Positions 1 to 11,500 are shown, counted from the first letter of the stretch. The stretch is DNA of 33,652 bases from Clostridiales bacterium (GCA_012520515.1 JAAYOD010000037.1:1-33652); one strand, 5' to 3'. Notes: generated by a model from the sequence alone, not told the origin. A program made the numbers and translations.

Positions 1-40
1 AAAGACTGCACTAAAGGTTTTATCCTTCGGTGCAGTCTTT
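1..40. terminator. Hairpin terminator at the left edge
   Basis: Bases 1-11 and 30-40 form a perfect 11-bp stem (AAAGACTGCAC/GTGCAGTCTTT), and bases 14-17 and 24-27 pair inside the loop. On the plus strand it is followed by TCTTT. On the minus strand the stem itself ends in TCTTT at the window edge, so further U residues cannot be seen. It lies about 95 bases downstream of the potD stop and is the only obvious terminator for the pot operon. It may also end a convergent plus-strand gene outside the window. Confidence 0.75.
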
Positions 41-135
41 TCTTTCAAGTCTCCGCTTGAAGAGAGTCGGTTAAAATTCACTTGTTTCGTAAATCCCTAT
101 GTGAACGCTTCTTTAATTGGATGCTTTAAGTATTT

Positions 136-1680
136 TTAATCTAATTTTCTAGGTCGTGGCGGCCTATTAAACCAGTACAAAACAAAAACTGTTACCAAAA
201 GACCCAATCCTACAAGAATTGCAATAAGCACACCAAGAATAATCCAGTTTTTAGATTCTCCATACGATTTTACGCGCTCCCACATTTCCACTACTCTTTC
301 ATTGTCGCTTTCTTCAATTCGTCCAAGGTCTTGCATCATTCCAAGGTTGTGGCTAAAGTCAGAGTATCTCCTGATGTCGCCAAAGAAATCTTCATTAAAT
401 TCCAATATGCTATCTTTGTCAGCATCAATTTCATAACCTTCTAGCAAAGCAATCAAGCCAAGTAGCGCATAATAATTTTCGTCTTCTGAATAATCTTTAT
501 CCAAAAGTTCATAGCTTTCTTCCCATGAGCCTATGGTAAGTAATGACATATATTTTTCACTGTCTAGTAGTTTTGTATAGATATCATTTTCTACTGCTGA
601 CGCATAACCTATTTCTAAAGTGTTGTATAGAGCAATGTCAGGCCTATTTAAGAAATTCAAAAACAAATGCGCCGCACGATAATTTGGCTTATAGTCATCG
701 TCTGCTTTTGGTATAACCCAGCCATCAAACCAAATATTGCTTCCTGATTCTGGTACATAATAATCAAGATAGCTGTTGCTTTCGTCATCCATTGCTTCTT
801 CTATGGCATAAGCGGCGTCTCCGCTCCAAGCTAGATTGACATAAGCTGTTTCGTTGACCATATCATCTTTACCAAAGTCAACTTCATAGCCTTTTAGGTA
901 CTTTCTCTGCTCTTCTAGTACTTTTTCCGCTAAATCAATCATCTCTTGGTCGGTGCAAGTTATTAAATCTTGCACGCTATAAGACATATACTTTGATGGC
1001 AACAAGTTTTGCTCTTTCAAATACATCACTGCGCAAACATATGTGTCACGAATACTATCTTTTACAAGGATTTTTTTATCAAGAGTTTTTTTATTGATAC
1101 TATTCCAAAAAATTCCCCAGCCTGCTTCTTTTACTTCTTCATAAGTTAGGTAATTGGTATTATACAAAACGCCTAATGTACCCCACATATAAGGAACAAA
1201 GTAATCATTCATATTTCCTGTCTTGTCCCCTATTGCTGTGTCACTAAAAACAGAATCAATCTTTTCTCTTATATCCTTTTTAATATTGCCTAAGTATAGC
1301 TCTTCGCCTAAGTCTGTAACATAGTTCCAATTTAGTTTTTCCAAGCGGTCGTGTCTTAAGAGTTTTTGAATAGCATATTCACTAGGGCAAATTAGGTCAA
1401 TTTTGCTATCGCCTTTTATAATCTCTGTCATCATTGTTTCATTGGTGTCAAAGTTGCTATAAACAATATTTAGGCTCTTTCCTGTAAGCTCTTCATAGTA
1501 AGCGGCAAATTCATCTAAAACTTCAATATCAATATAGTCTGCCCAATTATAAATAACTAGTTTTTCATCATACTTTTTTGTAAGCAGTGGCGGTATTAGA
1601 AACGCAAAAACAGTTACTAAAAGTATAACGGTAAGCAAAATAATGGTAATAATTACACTTGCTCTATTACTGCTTTTCAT
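136..1680 (-). CDS. potD: Spermidine/putrescine ABC transporter substrate-binding protein, membrane-anchored at both ends
   Basis: Captures polyamine outside the membrane and delivers it to the PotBC channel. The family signature YNWADYID follows the N-terminal helix, and the ligand-pocket Trp-x-Asp pair is present in SNIWFDGWVIP. The protein has no lipobox. Instead it has an uncleaved-looking helix at about residues 7-33 and a second helix at about 479-503 followed by a basic tail, so both ends should be cytoplasmic with the binding domain outside. At 514 residues it is far longer than ordinary PotD (about 350). The excess is an acidic segment rich in Glu, Asp and Tyr before the final family helix (MWERVKS), plus the second membrane helix. 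An ATG at 1710 in the same frame lacks a ribosome binding site. The ATG at 1680 has AAAGGAG 6 bases upstream and is chosen. It overlaps the potC end by 14 bases and is the last gene of the operon. Confidence 0.9.
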   Translation of the reverse strand: MKSSNRASVIITIILLTVILLVTVFAFLIPPLLTKKYDEKLVIYNWADYIDIEVLDEFAAYYEELTGKSLNIVYSNFDTNETMMTEIIKGDSKIDLICPSEYAIQKLLRHDRLEKLNWNYVTDLGEELYLGNIKKDIREKIDSVFSDTAIGDKTGNMNDYFVPYMWGTLGVLYNTNYLTYEEVKEAGWGIFWNSINKKTLDKKILVKDSIRDTYVCAVMYLKEQNLLPSKYMSYSVQDLITCTDQEMIDLAEKVLEEQRKYLKGYEVDFGKDDMVNETAYVNLAWSGDAAYAIEEAMDDESNSYLDYYVPESGSNIWFDGWVIPKADDDYKPNYRAAHLFLNFLNRPDIALYNTLEIGYASAVENDIYTKLLDSEKYMSLLTIGSWEESYELLDKDYSEDENYYALLGLIALLEGYEIDADKDSILEFNEDFFGDIRRYSDFSHNLGMMQDLGRIEESDNERVVEMWERVKSYGESKNWIILGVLIAILVGLGLLVTVFVLYWFNRPPRPRKLD

Positions 1681-2485
1681 ATGTGTCTCCTTTGTCAGAT
1701 TGTCCGACATTTTTTCTAAAGTTCATCAAAAGTACAAGAGTTAGCACTAATATAAATATGATGCTGAATATAGCAAACCAAAAAGGACTTAAGCCTTTCA
1801 ATCTCGCATCTTCATAAATATAAGTAGAAAGTGTGTTTATTCCCGTTGCTGCACCTTTATTTATCTGCGTTATGATAAAATCGTCCATACTTAGCGTAAA
1901 ACTTAGCACAAATCCGCTTATAATGCCAGGAACAAGCATAGGTATCAACACCTTAATAAGTGCTTTTGTGGGACTTGCGCCAAGGTCTAGCGCCGCTTCA
2001 TAAATATTGGGGTCCATTTGCGTTAATCTTGGCATTACGCTAAGTACAACATATGGTGTGCAAAAAGTTATGTGCGCTAGAATTAGCCTTAGATACCCTG
2101 CTGGAAATCTAAAGGTTACAAAAAACAGCATTAAGCTTACCGCCATAACTATTTCACTATTTATAATAGGCAGTTGATTTATGCCCTCAACCATACGCCT
2201 TGTGCGCTTACGCAAGCTAAAGATACCTATACTTGCAGTACTGCCAAGTATGGTTGCAACCACACTAGACACAATAGCTATCAAAAATGTATTTTTTAAC
2301 GCTTGCAACAGCCCTGGAGTTTGACTAGATGTAAATATAGACCTATACGCTTCTAGGGTAAAACCTTCTTTAAAGGTAAATGTCGCTGAATTGCTAAAGG
2401 AAAACACAATAATAAACAATATAGGCGCATATAACAAAGCAAGGATTAAACCTAAATATCCTTTTTCTAATATCTTCTTTACCAT
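1667..2485 (-). CDS. potC: Spermidine/putrescine ABC transporter permease PotC
   Basis: One of the two channel subunits of the polyamine importer. At 272 residues it has the usual length, with about six hydrophobic helices and the permease EAA loop (YEAALDLGASPTKALIKVL), which docks onto the ATPase PotA. The N-terminal helix followed by FTFKEGFTLEAYRSIF is typical of PotC rather than PotB. The ATG at 2485 has AGGAGGGAG about 6-8 bases upstream and overlaps the end of potB by 7 bases, so the two are probably translationally coupled. Its own 3' end contains the potD ribosome binding site. Confidence 0.94.
   Translation of the reverse strand: MVKKILEKGYLGLILALLYAPILFIIVFSFSNSATFTFKEGFTLEAYRSIFTSSQTPGLLQALKNTFLIAIVSSVVATILGSTASIGIFSLRKRTRRMVEGINQLPIINSEIVMAVSLMLFFVTFRFPAGYLRLILAHITFCTPYVVLSVMPRLTQMDPNIYEAALDLGASPTKALIKVLIPMLVPGIISGFVLSFTLSMDDFIITQINKGAATGINTLSTYIYEDARLKGLSPFWFAIFSIIFILVLTLVLLMNFRKNVGQSDKGDTYEKQ
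1687..1693 (-). promoter_or_regulatory. Ribosome binding site that decides the potD start
   Basis: AAAGGAG on the minus strand, 6 bases before the ATG at 1680. The in-frame ATG at 1710 is preceded only by an A/T-rich stretch without a Shine-Dalgarno match. The site lies inside the end of potC, consistent with translational coupling. Confidence 0.85.
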
Positions 2486-3303
2486 AGGTTACTCCCTCCT
2501 TGCTGTTGTTTGCCGCTGACTTTGCTAATGACAATATTGCTTAGCACAACAAAAATTAGCATAATTAAGCTCATAACGCTGCCTACGCCGTATAAATTAT
2601 TGTTAAATTTGGTATGAATGCTGTCGCCAAACAAAAATATTGTATAGTCACTTAAAAGCTGACTTATAGCAAATGTGCTAATTGTGGGTATAAAAACCAT
2701 AGTAATACCGCTAAGTATGCCAGGTATGCTTAGTGGCAAAGTGGTCTTTATAAAGACTGTTATACGGTCTGCGCCCAAATCTTTTGCTGCTTCTTCATAT
2801 GATGTGTCTATACTTGTTAATATAGTGTGTAAAGGCAAAATCATAAAAGGCAAATAGTTATATACCATGCCAAAAATTACCGTTCCCATGCCTAGTTCCA
2901 CATCTAGTGCTACAAAGATAGCTTTGGTAGCAAGAGTTCTGATAAGGAAATTTACCCACATAGGCAGTACAAATAACAGCACCATAAATTTGCCTGACTT
3001 TTTACGGCTTAGTATATACGCAACAGGGTATCCTAAGATAAAACATAGCACAGTAGTTACCACTCCTACAAGCAGTGAAGTTAACAGCACCTTTAAGCTT
3101 GCGCCATCTGTAAATATGGATATAAAATTACCAAAAGTTAAGTTATTGCTACTATCTAAAAACGCATACACCAAAATTAGCGCAGCAGGTATTACCACAA
3201 AAAACAATAAAAACAAAATATAGGGGTAGCTAAAAACCTTTCTTGTCATTCTAAAGTTTTTTGCTCTTAGCCATATTGAATTAAAAATGCTAGTCTTCAT
3301 CAC
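2479..3303 (-). CDS. potB: Spermidine/putrescine ABC transporter permease PotB
   Basis: Second channel subunit of the polyamine importer, 274 residues, about six membrane helices. The EAA loop is [27 protein letters not shown], near residue 170, and the first helix follows [19 protein letters not shown]. The start is either GTG at 3303 or the adjacent in-frame ATG at 3300. A modest Shine-Dalgarno match (AAAGG) is 6 bases from the GTG and 9 from the ATG, so the choice is not settled. It overlaps the end of potA by 14 bases. Order potA-potB-potC-potD is the standard one for this transporter. Confidence 0.93.
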   Translation of the reverse strand: MMKTSIFNSIWLRAKNFRMTRKVFSYPYILFLLFFVVIPAALILVYAFLDSSNNLTFGNFISIFTDGASLKVLLTSLLVGVVTTVLCFILGYPVAYILSRKKSGKFMVLLFVLPMWVNFLIRTLATKAIFVALDVELGMGTVIFGMVYNYLPFMILPLHTILTSIDTSYEEAAKDLGADRITVFIKTTLPLSIPGILSGITMVFIPTISTFAISQLLSDYTIFLFGDSIHTKFNNNLYGVGSVMSLIMLIFVVLSNIVISKVSGKQQQGGSNLW

Positions 3304-4771
3304 TTTCTTCTACCTTTTCAATAATAATTTTGTCTTTAGCTACATTTATGCCCACGCGGTCACCTTTTAGCCAATCATCTTCTGTATCTGCAAAGAAATC
3401 ATAATAGTCATCAGTACGCAAAATGCATTGATAATAACTTCCCTTGTATATGGTGTTTACAACGGTAGCGCCAATGACACCGTCTTCTTCATCATCACAG
3501 ATTTGGATATCGTCAAAGTCAATTTTCACTCTAACTTTAGTTCCTGATGGCAAATCACTATTGCATTCAAACTTGCCGCCGCAAATTTCTACGACATATT
3601 CATCCCACATTTCCGTTTCTATCTCATTAATTACACGGAATTTATTCATAATATGAATATCAAAAGGCTTGATAAACAGACCTACCTCTTCACCTTCAGC
3701 GCATTGCACATTGTCAAATATTAAAATTTCATTTACTTCTGTTTCGCCTTTAATAGCTGCAATAATTTGATAATGGTCACCTTTGAAAACGCAAGAGTTT
3801 ACTGTTGCTCTAACCATGGCTTTGCTTAACTTTTCTTCGTCGCCTTTTATAATAAAGATATCTTCGGGGCGAATAATTACATCAATAGGTTGATTTTTCT
3901 TAAATCCAGTATCCACACATTCAAAGGTATGTTCACAAAAGTAAACCAAGCGGTCTTGTAGCATAAGTCCACTAAATATATTACTCTCTCCAATAAAGTC
4001 AGCTACAAATGAGTTGGCTGGTTCATCATAAATTTTTTGCGAAGTGCCAATTTGCTGAATTTCTCCATGGCGCATAACTATAATGGTATCGCTCATAGTG
4101 AGTGCTTCTTCTTGGTCGTGAGTGACATAAATAAAAGTTATGCCTAAGGTTTTATGCATATTCATAAGCTCCATTTGCATATCCTTACGCATTTTTAAGT
4201 CTAACGCACCAAGCGGTTCATCTAGAAGCAGAATTTGCGGTTCGTTTACTATGGCTCTAGCAATTGCCACTCTTTGTTGCTGTCCGCCGCTTAAACTATT
4301 TACATTACGATAGCCATAGTCTTCCAAATCTACTAGCTTTAGCACACGGTTGACCTTTTGGTCAATTTCTGCTTTTGAAAGCTTACGCATTTTTTCATAT
4401 TTTTCACCTGTTTTTTTATGGGTGATAATTTCTCCTGTTGGCACTTCTTTTAGCTTCAAACCAAATGCTATATTGTTGTATACATTAAGGTGGGGGAACA
4501 ACGCATATTTTTGAAATACAGTGTTTACAGGGCGTTTATGGGGCGGTATAGCAGTAATATCTTCTCCATTTAACATGATACTGCCGCTTGTTGGCTTTTC
4601 AAAGCCTGCTATCATTCTTAGTAAAGTGCTTTTACCGCAACCGCTTGGACCAAGCAGCGTAACAAACTCTCCCTTTTTTATAGAGAAGCTTACATCTTTT
4701 ACCGCGGCAATGCCGTCAAATTCTTTAGTGAGTTTTTTTACTTCAATAATTTTGTTTTCTTTAGATACCAT
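3290..4771 (-). CDS. potA: Spermidine/putrescine ABC transporter ATP-binding protein PotA, extended form
   Basis: Cytoplasmic ATPase that powers polyamine import. All ABC motifs are intact: Walker [10 protein letters not shown] (residues 41-49), Q-loop Gln87, signature LSGGQ (160-164), Walker B LLLDE (181-185) and the TYVTHD-type H-loop (YVTHDQEEA). At 493 residues it is over 100 longer than E. coli-type PotA. One addition is a charged insert of about 20 residues at 109-131, between the Q-loop and the signature. The other is a longer C-terminal half that appears to hold two TOBE-like beta modules (about 285-375 and 430-485) separated by an acidic linker. The ATG at 4771 has AGGAG upstream. 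It starts 24 bases after the regulator gene and overlaps potB, placing it second in the operon. Confidence 0.94.
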   Translation of the reverse strand: MVSKENKIIEVKKLTKEFDGIAAVKDVSFSIKKGEFVTLLGPSGCGKSTLLRMIAGFEKPTSGSIMLNGEDITAIPPHKRPVNTVFQKYALFPHLNVYNNIAFGLKLKEVPTGEIITHKKTGEKYEKMRKLSKAEIDQKVNRVLKLVDLEDYGYRNVNSLSGGQQQRVAIARAIVNEPQILLLDEPLGALDLKMRKDMQMELMNMHKTLGITFIYVTHDQEEALTMSDTIIVMRHGEIQQIGTSQKIYDEPANSFVADFIGESNIFSGLMLQDRLVYFCEHTFECVDTGFKKNQPIDVIIRPEDIFIIKGDEEKLSKAMVRATVNSCVFKGDHYQIIAAIKGETEVNEILIFDNVQCAEGEEVGLFIKPFDIHIMNKFRVINEIETEMWDEYVVEICGGKFECNSDLPSGTKVRVKIDFDDIQICDDEEDGVIGATVVNTIYKGSYYQCILRTDDYYDFFADTEDDWLKGDRVGINVAKDKIIIEKVEESDED

Positions 4772-4795
4772 AAGTACACTCTCCTGACCTTTATT

Positions 4796-5335
4796 TTAAA
4801 AATTGCTTGGCGTTGTCACCCAAAGCACGCGACTTCTGCCCTTAAAAATATTTCGTAGCTTATGCTCATACTTGCCGTCAATGTAAAAGGCTTCCCCTTT
4901 TTTTGCCTTATACACAAACTTTTGATTTCCTAGCTCTATCTCTACTCTGCCTTCAAGAATATATCCAAACTCTTCTCCTTCAAATGGTAGTCTTAATTCG
5001 CTTTCGCCCCCTTGCGGCAATTCCAAGATTATAGGTTCCATTTCATTCTTTTGAGAGTTGGGAATAAGCCAAAGATTTTTTCCGCTACCGTTTTTACTTT
5101 CAAAAAAATCGTTCTTTCCAAAAACTATCTTCTCTTTTTTAGGTTCGGTAAAAAATGATTGCAAAGTAACGCCTAGCACATTTAGTATGTCCATCAATGT
5201 AGCAATAGACGGTGACGCTATTTCATTTTCTAATTGACTTATATAGCCTTTTGTAAGCTCGCATCTGTGGGCAAGCTCTTCCTGCGTAAGCCCCCTTTGC
5301 AGCCTTATAGCTTTAATCTTTGCTCCAATATCCAT
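4796..5335 (-). CDS. XRE-family helix-turn-helix regulator with C-terminal cupin domain (PuuR-like)
   Basis: Probable transcriptional regulator of the polyamine operon it leads. Residues about 5-60 are a classic XRE helix-turn-helix (IKAIRLQRGLTQEELAHRCELTKGYISQLE), and residues about 105-175 form a cupin_2 barrel (GEEFGYILEGRVEIELG, then GEAFYIDGKYEHKL) that in this architecture usually senses a small ligand. At 179 residues it has normal length. The ATG at 5335 is preceded by AAAGGGG. It is the first gene after a perfect sigma-A promoter and only 24 bases before potA, so it is co-transcribed with potABCD. Operator-like repeats in its leader suggest autoregulation. The ligand is inferred from context to be a polyamine and is not shown by sequence. 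Confidence 0.9.
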   Translation of the reverse strand: MDIGAKIKAIRLQRGLTQEELAHRCELTKGYISQLENEIASPSIATLMDILNVLGVTLQSFFTEPKKEKIVFGKNDFFESKNGSGKNLWLIPNSQKNEMEPIILELPQGGESELRLPFEGEEFGYILEGRVEIELGNQKFVYKAKKGEAFYIDGKYEHKLRNIFKGRSRVLWVTTPSNF

Positions 5336-5349
5336 TTTTAGCCCCTTTG

Positions 5350-5389
5350 TTTACAATTAACAAACTTATAAGTTACACTTACTAAACTT
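5350..5389 (-). promoter_or_regulatory. Tandem operator-like repeats in the pot operon leader
   Basis: On the minus strand AAGTTTAGTAAGTGTAAC (5389-5372) and AAGTTTGTTAATTGTAAA (5367-5350) match at 14 of 18 positions, with starts 22 bases apart, close to two helical turns. The perfect 12-bp palindrome AACTTATAAGTT at 5363-5374 bridges the two copies. All lie between the predicted transcription start (about 5396) and the ribosome binding site, where a bound XRE-cupin dimer could block transcription. The role as operator is inference. Confidence 0.55.
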
Positions 5390-5402
5390 CACCATGGTTT
5401 GT

Positions 5403-5431
5403 ATTATATATTCTAGGCTTAGTATTGTCAA
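5403..5431 (-). promoter_or_regulatory. Consensus sigma-A promoter of the regulator-potABCD operon
   Basis: TTGACA (5431-5426), a 17-base spacer and TATAAT (5408-5403) on the minus strand: both hexamers are perfect. The predicted start of transcription is near 5396, leaving about 61 bases of leader before the ATG at 5335. Confidence 0.88.
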
Positions 5432-5489
5432 TAAAAATTACTACTATTTTTTAAATTATTATAAACACTAAAAATTCCTTTCAAAATAA

Positions 5490-5520
5490 AAGAAACGAAG
5501 CTATTATGGCTTCGTTTCTT
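5490..5520 (-). terminator. Intrinsic terminator of the giant lipoprotein gene
   Basis: A perfect 12-bp stem (AAGAAACGAAGC at 5490-5501 on the plus strand with its complement at 5509-5520) with a 7-base loop. On the minus strand it continues as TTATTTT. It lies 25 bases after the stop codon of the leucine-rich repeat gene and separates it from the pot promoter. Confidence 0.9.
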
Positions 5521-5544
5521 TCTAGCTGTTTTATTCAACTTTTT

Positions 5545-8500
5545 TTATGAATCTAGAGCGTTGGCAAGTACCATATCATAGTCCACAACCAAAATGATAT
5601 CATAGGTAGAAGTTTTAGGATTGTGCTGTCTTTGATAATCTTCTGCGCCTAGCAGTTTCTTAGCTCGGCTTGCGCCGTAAATCTCTGTATTGCCACCGTC
5701 TATTTGGTCAAATATCCAACTTGTTACTTCCACTCTGTTGGGGAATGAATATTTTAGATTGACATATACATCTTTAAGCTGGTCAATGGGTACAACAATA
5801 GGAGGTAATGAACTGCCGCCTTCAGTGTATTGATAGGTTAAGCTTGCATAATTTCCTATCTTGAATATATTAGCTTCATATTCTGACCAGTAATTTAGAT
5901 AATCACCATATATCTTATCCTTGCTATCTCTCTTAACATAGATACGCAAGTTATAATAAGGTTGTTTCTCGTCGGTAGGCCTAGCGCGCATTAAAGCATT
6001 TTCTCCTAGCACAGGTGGAGTATCTGCATAAATCTCTATCTTTGTAAGCTTTAGACAGCCTAAGAATACTTCCTTGCCTATCCTATTGATGTTGTAGTTA
6101 AATGCCACACCATATAGCCCTTCACACCCAGCAAATGCACTATCTTCCACATGGGTAAGAGCATTTGGCAATGACAGCGTAATAAGGCTTGGATTATCTA
6201 CATCGATTATGCTACCTAGAGACACACAGCCTAAAAATGCTTCTTTTCTAATAACCTTAACTTTGCTCTTATCAGTTTCAAAGGCTACATTCACTAAGGA
6301 TACACAATCTTTAAATGTGCTTTCCTTAATCTCAGTAAGTCCGTTAGGAATGCTGATTGAAGTTAGCGCTGCGCAATCTTGGAATGCGCTTGCGCCTAGG
6401 CTAGTTAACAAGCTCTTGTTTATAATTTCTATAACTGTGTCGCCTGTATCAGGATTAGCGGTTTCTGTAATCTTATCAAAATTCACCGTTCTTAGCGTGA
6501 TACAGTTGCTGAATGCATTTTCATCAATAGCAGTTACCGTATAAGGTATATTAATGCCAGTAAGATTGTAGCAATTAGCAAAGCTGCTTGCGCCAATATG
6601 CTCCATTGCGCTATTTTCTGCAAATATAACCTTTTTAAGTCCTGTACAGTGCTGGAATGCACTTGCTCCTATGCTCTTGACATTGGCAGGAATGTTGATT
6701 TCTGACAGATTGGTGTTTGATAAAAACGCTTCATCTGCTATATATGTCAAGGTATTAGGCAATGTTATTTTTGAGAACTGTGTGCCCATAAACGCTTGTT
6801 TTGCAATGGTTGTGATATTCTTTGTTTTTTCAATTTTGGTCAAGTCAAGCTCAGCAGCCGTGTTTTTATAGCGTAAAAGTACTTTACCAAGAACAATAAG
6901 ACCATCTTCACTTGTAGTATTCTTTATGTATTCAGAATCTTCACCAAATGCGTCATCGGCAATATCAACTAAAGTTTCCGCGCATTCTTGACCATCAAAG
7001 TTATATGCGTCAATGCCAGCAAAGCTACTAGAATTAATTTTTCTCAATGAGCTTGGCAATACTATAAGGTCATAAGGATTTTCACGAGGATTTTCTAAGT
7101 CATAGTCACAGCTTAAATTGCTTGCAAGCACAGTAATAGCAAATCCGTTTACCATATTTGGCAATTCTAATATGTGCGTTTGACTTTGCTCATGATAAGT
7201 CAAAAGTATGTTGGCTACTGCATAGAATTTTCCTACAGGGCTATTGTTAAACTCATAGGGTTCCCAGCTCTTATCAGCATACCAGATAGTATTCTCAACA
7301 GACTCTCTAGTTACATCAGTTAGGAATATGTCGCTTGCAAATTCAAGGTTTTCTATATCATCATTGAAAGCAAGTTTGCCAATTGAGGTAACTGTATTAG
7401 GAATAGTTATTGAGCTAAGTCCGCTATTTATAAAAGCGTTGGGAAGTATCTTTTCAACACCTTCAGGTATTTCAAATTCCGTTATGATTTTATCGTCCTT
7501 AGTCTTTTGGATAAAGTATGCCACAAGTTCCTTGCCATCGATAGAGTACATAGCGCCATTTTCTACTTTGTAGTTGATATTGGACATATTTGTATCATAA
7601 AGCTCTACCCATTCCAAATTGGTAAATGCGGCAAAAATGTTTGTTTCCAACCTAAAGAAGTTGCTAGCCTTTGTAAATATTATTTTTTTCACATTGTCAG
7701 CAGTGCCCGCCTCAAAGTTAAATCCAACTATGGGTCTATCGTCTAAAGTGCTTGGAACATACATAACGCTTAGTTCTTCTCTTATACCTATAATATTATA
7801 AGAAACTTCCACGCCGTCAGCTATGTTTCCTTCGTAAAGCAAACCGTCGATATAGCCCTCTCCATCTCTGTCTGAGTAAGACTTTTGATTGGATTCCCAT
7901 ACAGCTACAAACTCTACATCTCCTTTTACATGATAAGGGAATGTAACTTCTTGACCATTAACTTCCCAATACTTAAAGGTATGGTTAGTCTTAGAGGGTT
8001 TCTTTAAGAATCCTTCTTCTATTAGCTCTGTACGGAAACTTTGCATAATGTAACCATCTTGGTCAAAAGAAACTTCGGGCAGTTCGCCTTCTTTTATTAT
8101 TTCAAAATACTTATTATTGCTATCTACCCATATTGATAGATATTCATATATTCCTGAAGTTACAATGACATAAGCTTCACTAGGTATATAAAGTCTAATA
8201 GGAATCAAGCTTGAACGAGAGAAAATCCCGTCAACATATTGAGCAGTTAATGAATATTCGTCGCTCTCTGTCTTGCTTGCTAAATACATATAATAAAGCT
8301 GCTTAACAGTGTCTACATTTATTTTATTGTCAATTTCGTTATTCATTTTGACAACTTCTAGACTCCACTCTACCTTATATAATTCATTGTTGCCAGCAAA
8401 AGCGTTTGCTCCTATGGAGTTAAGTCCTTTTCCTAACACCACAGTTTCTAATTTGTTGTCAGCAAATGCTCTTTCGCCTATTGTCGTCACAGAATGCGGA

Positions 8501-11500
8501 ATCATAATAGACTTTAACATAGAGCCATCAAAAGCATTTCTGCCAATAGTTACTAGACCTTGCGGAAGAGTGATTTCTGTTAGATGTTTGGTTTGAGCAA
8601 AAGCTCCATCTCCTATGGTTTCTAATTCAGAATTAGCAGCAATTACAACTTCTTCTAAGCGTAAAGTATTCTTAAATGAATTGGCTTCAATGGTTTGTAC
8701 CGATTGAGGAATAATAACTTTGCCCAAATCAGCTACTCCCATGAAGGCTTCTGACAAAATTACCACAACGCCTTCAGGTATTTCAACTTCAATAAGTCCG
8801 TCGTCATTTTTGTCGGGATTGCTTCCAACTACATACTTGACATAAACTTTACCAAGCACAAGGTGCGAACCTTTTTCTTGATTTGTTCCTCTATACCATG
8901 CTGTACTAGCCAATCCGCTTAGGTTAAGCCCTGTTGTGTCTATCAAGCCATTGGCGGAAATATCTCTTAATTTAGCGCAGCTTTGCAAGCTGTTTGCGCC
9001 TATTTTAGTTACCTTGTTGCTTAACTTAAGGTCAAGTAAGTTGGTGCAACCAGAGAAAGTAGCTATTGGCAATTCTGTCATGTTTGCTGCACTCAAATCG
9101 GCTGTTTGTAAATCTTTGCAGCCTTGGAACACACCTTCTCCCATTGAGTTTATGGAAGCTGGCAACACTATTTTTTGCAAATCGCTGTTTCTAAACGCAT
9201 AATCGCCTATCGTAGTAACATTATTGCTAAAGACTATCTCTTTGATTTTTGCGTTTTCAAAAGCGCTTGGCGCAATTGTGGTTATATGTTCAGCTAGCGT
9301 AAATTTATCTGTATAGAAAATTCCGCGATACTTTAAGAAAATCTTGCCCACAATTATTTGGTTTTGTTTTTCCACCCAACTAGATGGGAAAGCATTAAGT
9401 GTTACATTTTCTATTGCTGAATTTGCGGCTATTGAGTGATAGTTGATAGTGATTAAATTGGTAAGACCTGCCAAACTGCCACTGCCAATAAATTTTAGTT
9501 CATCGTTAAATGTAACTGTGGTGACAGCTGCATACAAGCTGCTGTTTTCTACTGAGAACAAGTTATCGTTTAACTTAAGAACTTCGCTATGCACTTTAAT
9601 TATCTTGTCCGTGCTATTTGGTGCAGGTATATATTCAATAGCAAGTCTGCCTGCAATTACAAAGCGGTTATTAAAGCCTGTTTTTGCTTTATTGCTAGTA
9701 TCTTTATACCACTTGCTACCCACAAAGGCAGATAGAGAAGCATTTATTAAGTTACTATCGTTCGCCCACTCTATATCAAGATTGCTCATATTGGTAAATG
9801 CATTTGCGCTTGTAATATCTGTTACTGAGCTCGCTATCTTAATATAGGATACCAAGCTGCCATTAAGTGTGCCCGTTAGCTTTGTCACACCTTCAGGAAT
9901 TACAAGTCTTTTTATGCTAGTGGTTGCAAATATGCTCAAATCAATTTCTTGTATATAGCAAATTTTGTTATCATCATTTCTATACTCATATGGTATATAC
10001 GCTATGTCATCTTGAGATGAATAGCTAGCTAATCTATACTTGTTATCTTTTATTAATTCTAGATTGCCATCTACTATTGAGCCACGCGCAGTAGAGAAAT
10101 ATTTTGCTTTAAGTGTAGTGTTTACTTTAAATGTCATAGGGAATTGCGCTTTGACATCTACACCATCAACTTCCACAAACCAATTTACAAAAACATAATC
10201 GTCAAATTGCGGCGCTTGCGGCGCTGTTTCTAAATATGAAGCAGACACTGCAACCATATTAAGCTCATTAGAGCCAGCGGCATACCCATTTAGCATTTCA
10301 AAAGTAATTCTTGGCTCTACCATGGTGCGATTAGGATAATTTGCAAGCACATTGTTTACAACACTGCTATCTACATTATCAATATATAATATAACATCTG
10401 CGGGGAATACGCCTATGGCTATTGTTTGCCCTTTAGCAAAAATTCCGCCTGCGCCTTTTATCCTTATTGTTTCTAGTGCAGTATTATTAAAGGCATTTGC
10501 TCCAAGCACGCTTATTGTGCCAAACTCTAGATAAACTAAGCTTGTGCAGTTAGCAAAAGCGTTTGCTCTAATTTCAGTAAACTTATCGGTGGTGTTTCCT
10601 GAGGCGTCAACAGTTAGATTTACAGCTGTAATAGAGCTGCAACCATCAAAAGCATTTTCATAAATAATGCCCATAAACCCATACAAGAAACTAATGTCTA
10701 CCAAGCTTTCACAACCATAAAACGCATATGATTTGCCGTTGTCGTGACCAAACCTATTGACTTCATCCATAGTAACGCTTGTTAAATTAGCGCAACCGTA
10801 AAACATTCCAAGAGATAAACTGCCGTCGTTTATAGCTAAAGGAATTACAATAGATTCTAGCGCTGTACAATCCTTAAAGATATATTTACCTGTCTTTGTA
10901 ACAGCGTTTAGGTTTATTGTAGTTAAAGAATTGCACCCTTCAAACGCATTATCATTAATTTCAATTATGCTATTTGGCAAGGTAATTTCTTCAAGGCTAT
11001 CGCAACCTTTAAAGAATTCTTTAGGAATAATGGTAGCTCCTTCTAAATTGCTTTCTTTTATAGTGGTAAAATCTCTATTGTACGCAACTGGTATTCCTGC
11101 CAAAATTATTATGGCATTCTCACTATAAAGCTTAGTATCGTTAAATAGGTTATAATTAATATTGTCGACATTTATAAGGCCTGCCAAAGTTATTTCTTCT
11201 AAACTTACACAGCCTGCAAATGTATCAGATGACAAAGCTAAGTTATTCAAAATAGCTTCAATATGTAATTCCTTTAAGTCAGCATATCCATTAAATGCGC
11301 CATTTCTTATGTAGCTTACTGTATATCCGCCCAAAGTGGCAGGAATAGCAATAGCAGTAACCGTTTTATCTCCGCCAATAACGGTAGCTATATCGTTATC
11401 CACGGTATAAAGCAATCTGCTTTGCTCATCAAAATAACTTGACACAGCGCCTAGTTCAACAATAAAGCGTCCGTTTGCGCCATTCACAAGCGCGTCGACT

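Noticed and set aside
1681-1710. The ATG at 1710 as the potD start
   Set aside because: No Shine-Dalgarno match precedes it, whereas AAAGGAG is ideally placed for the ATG at 1680.
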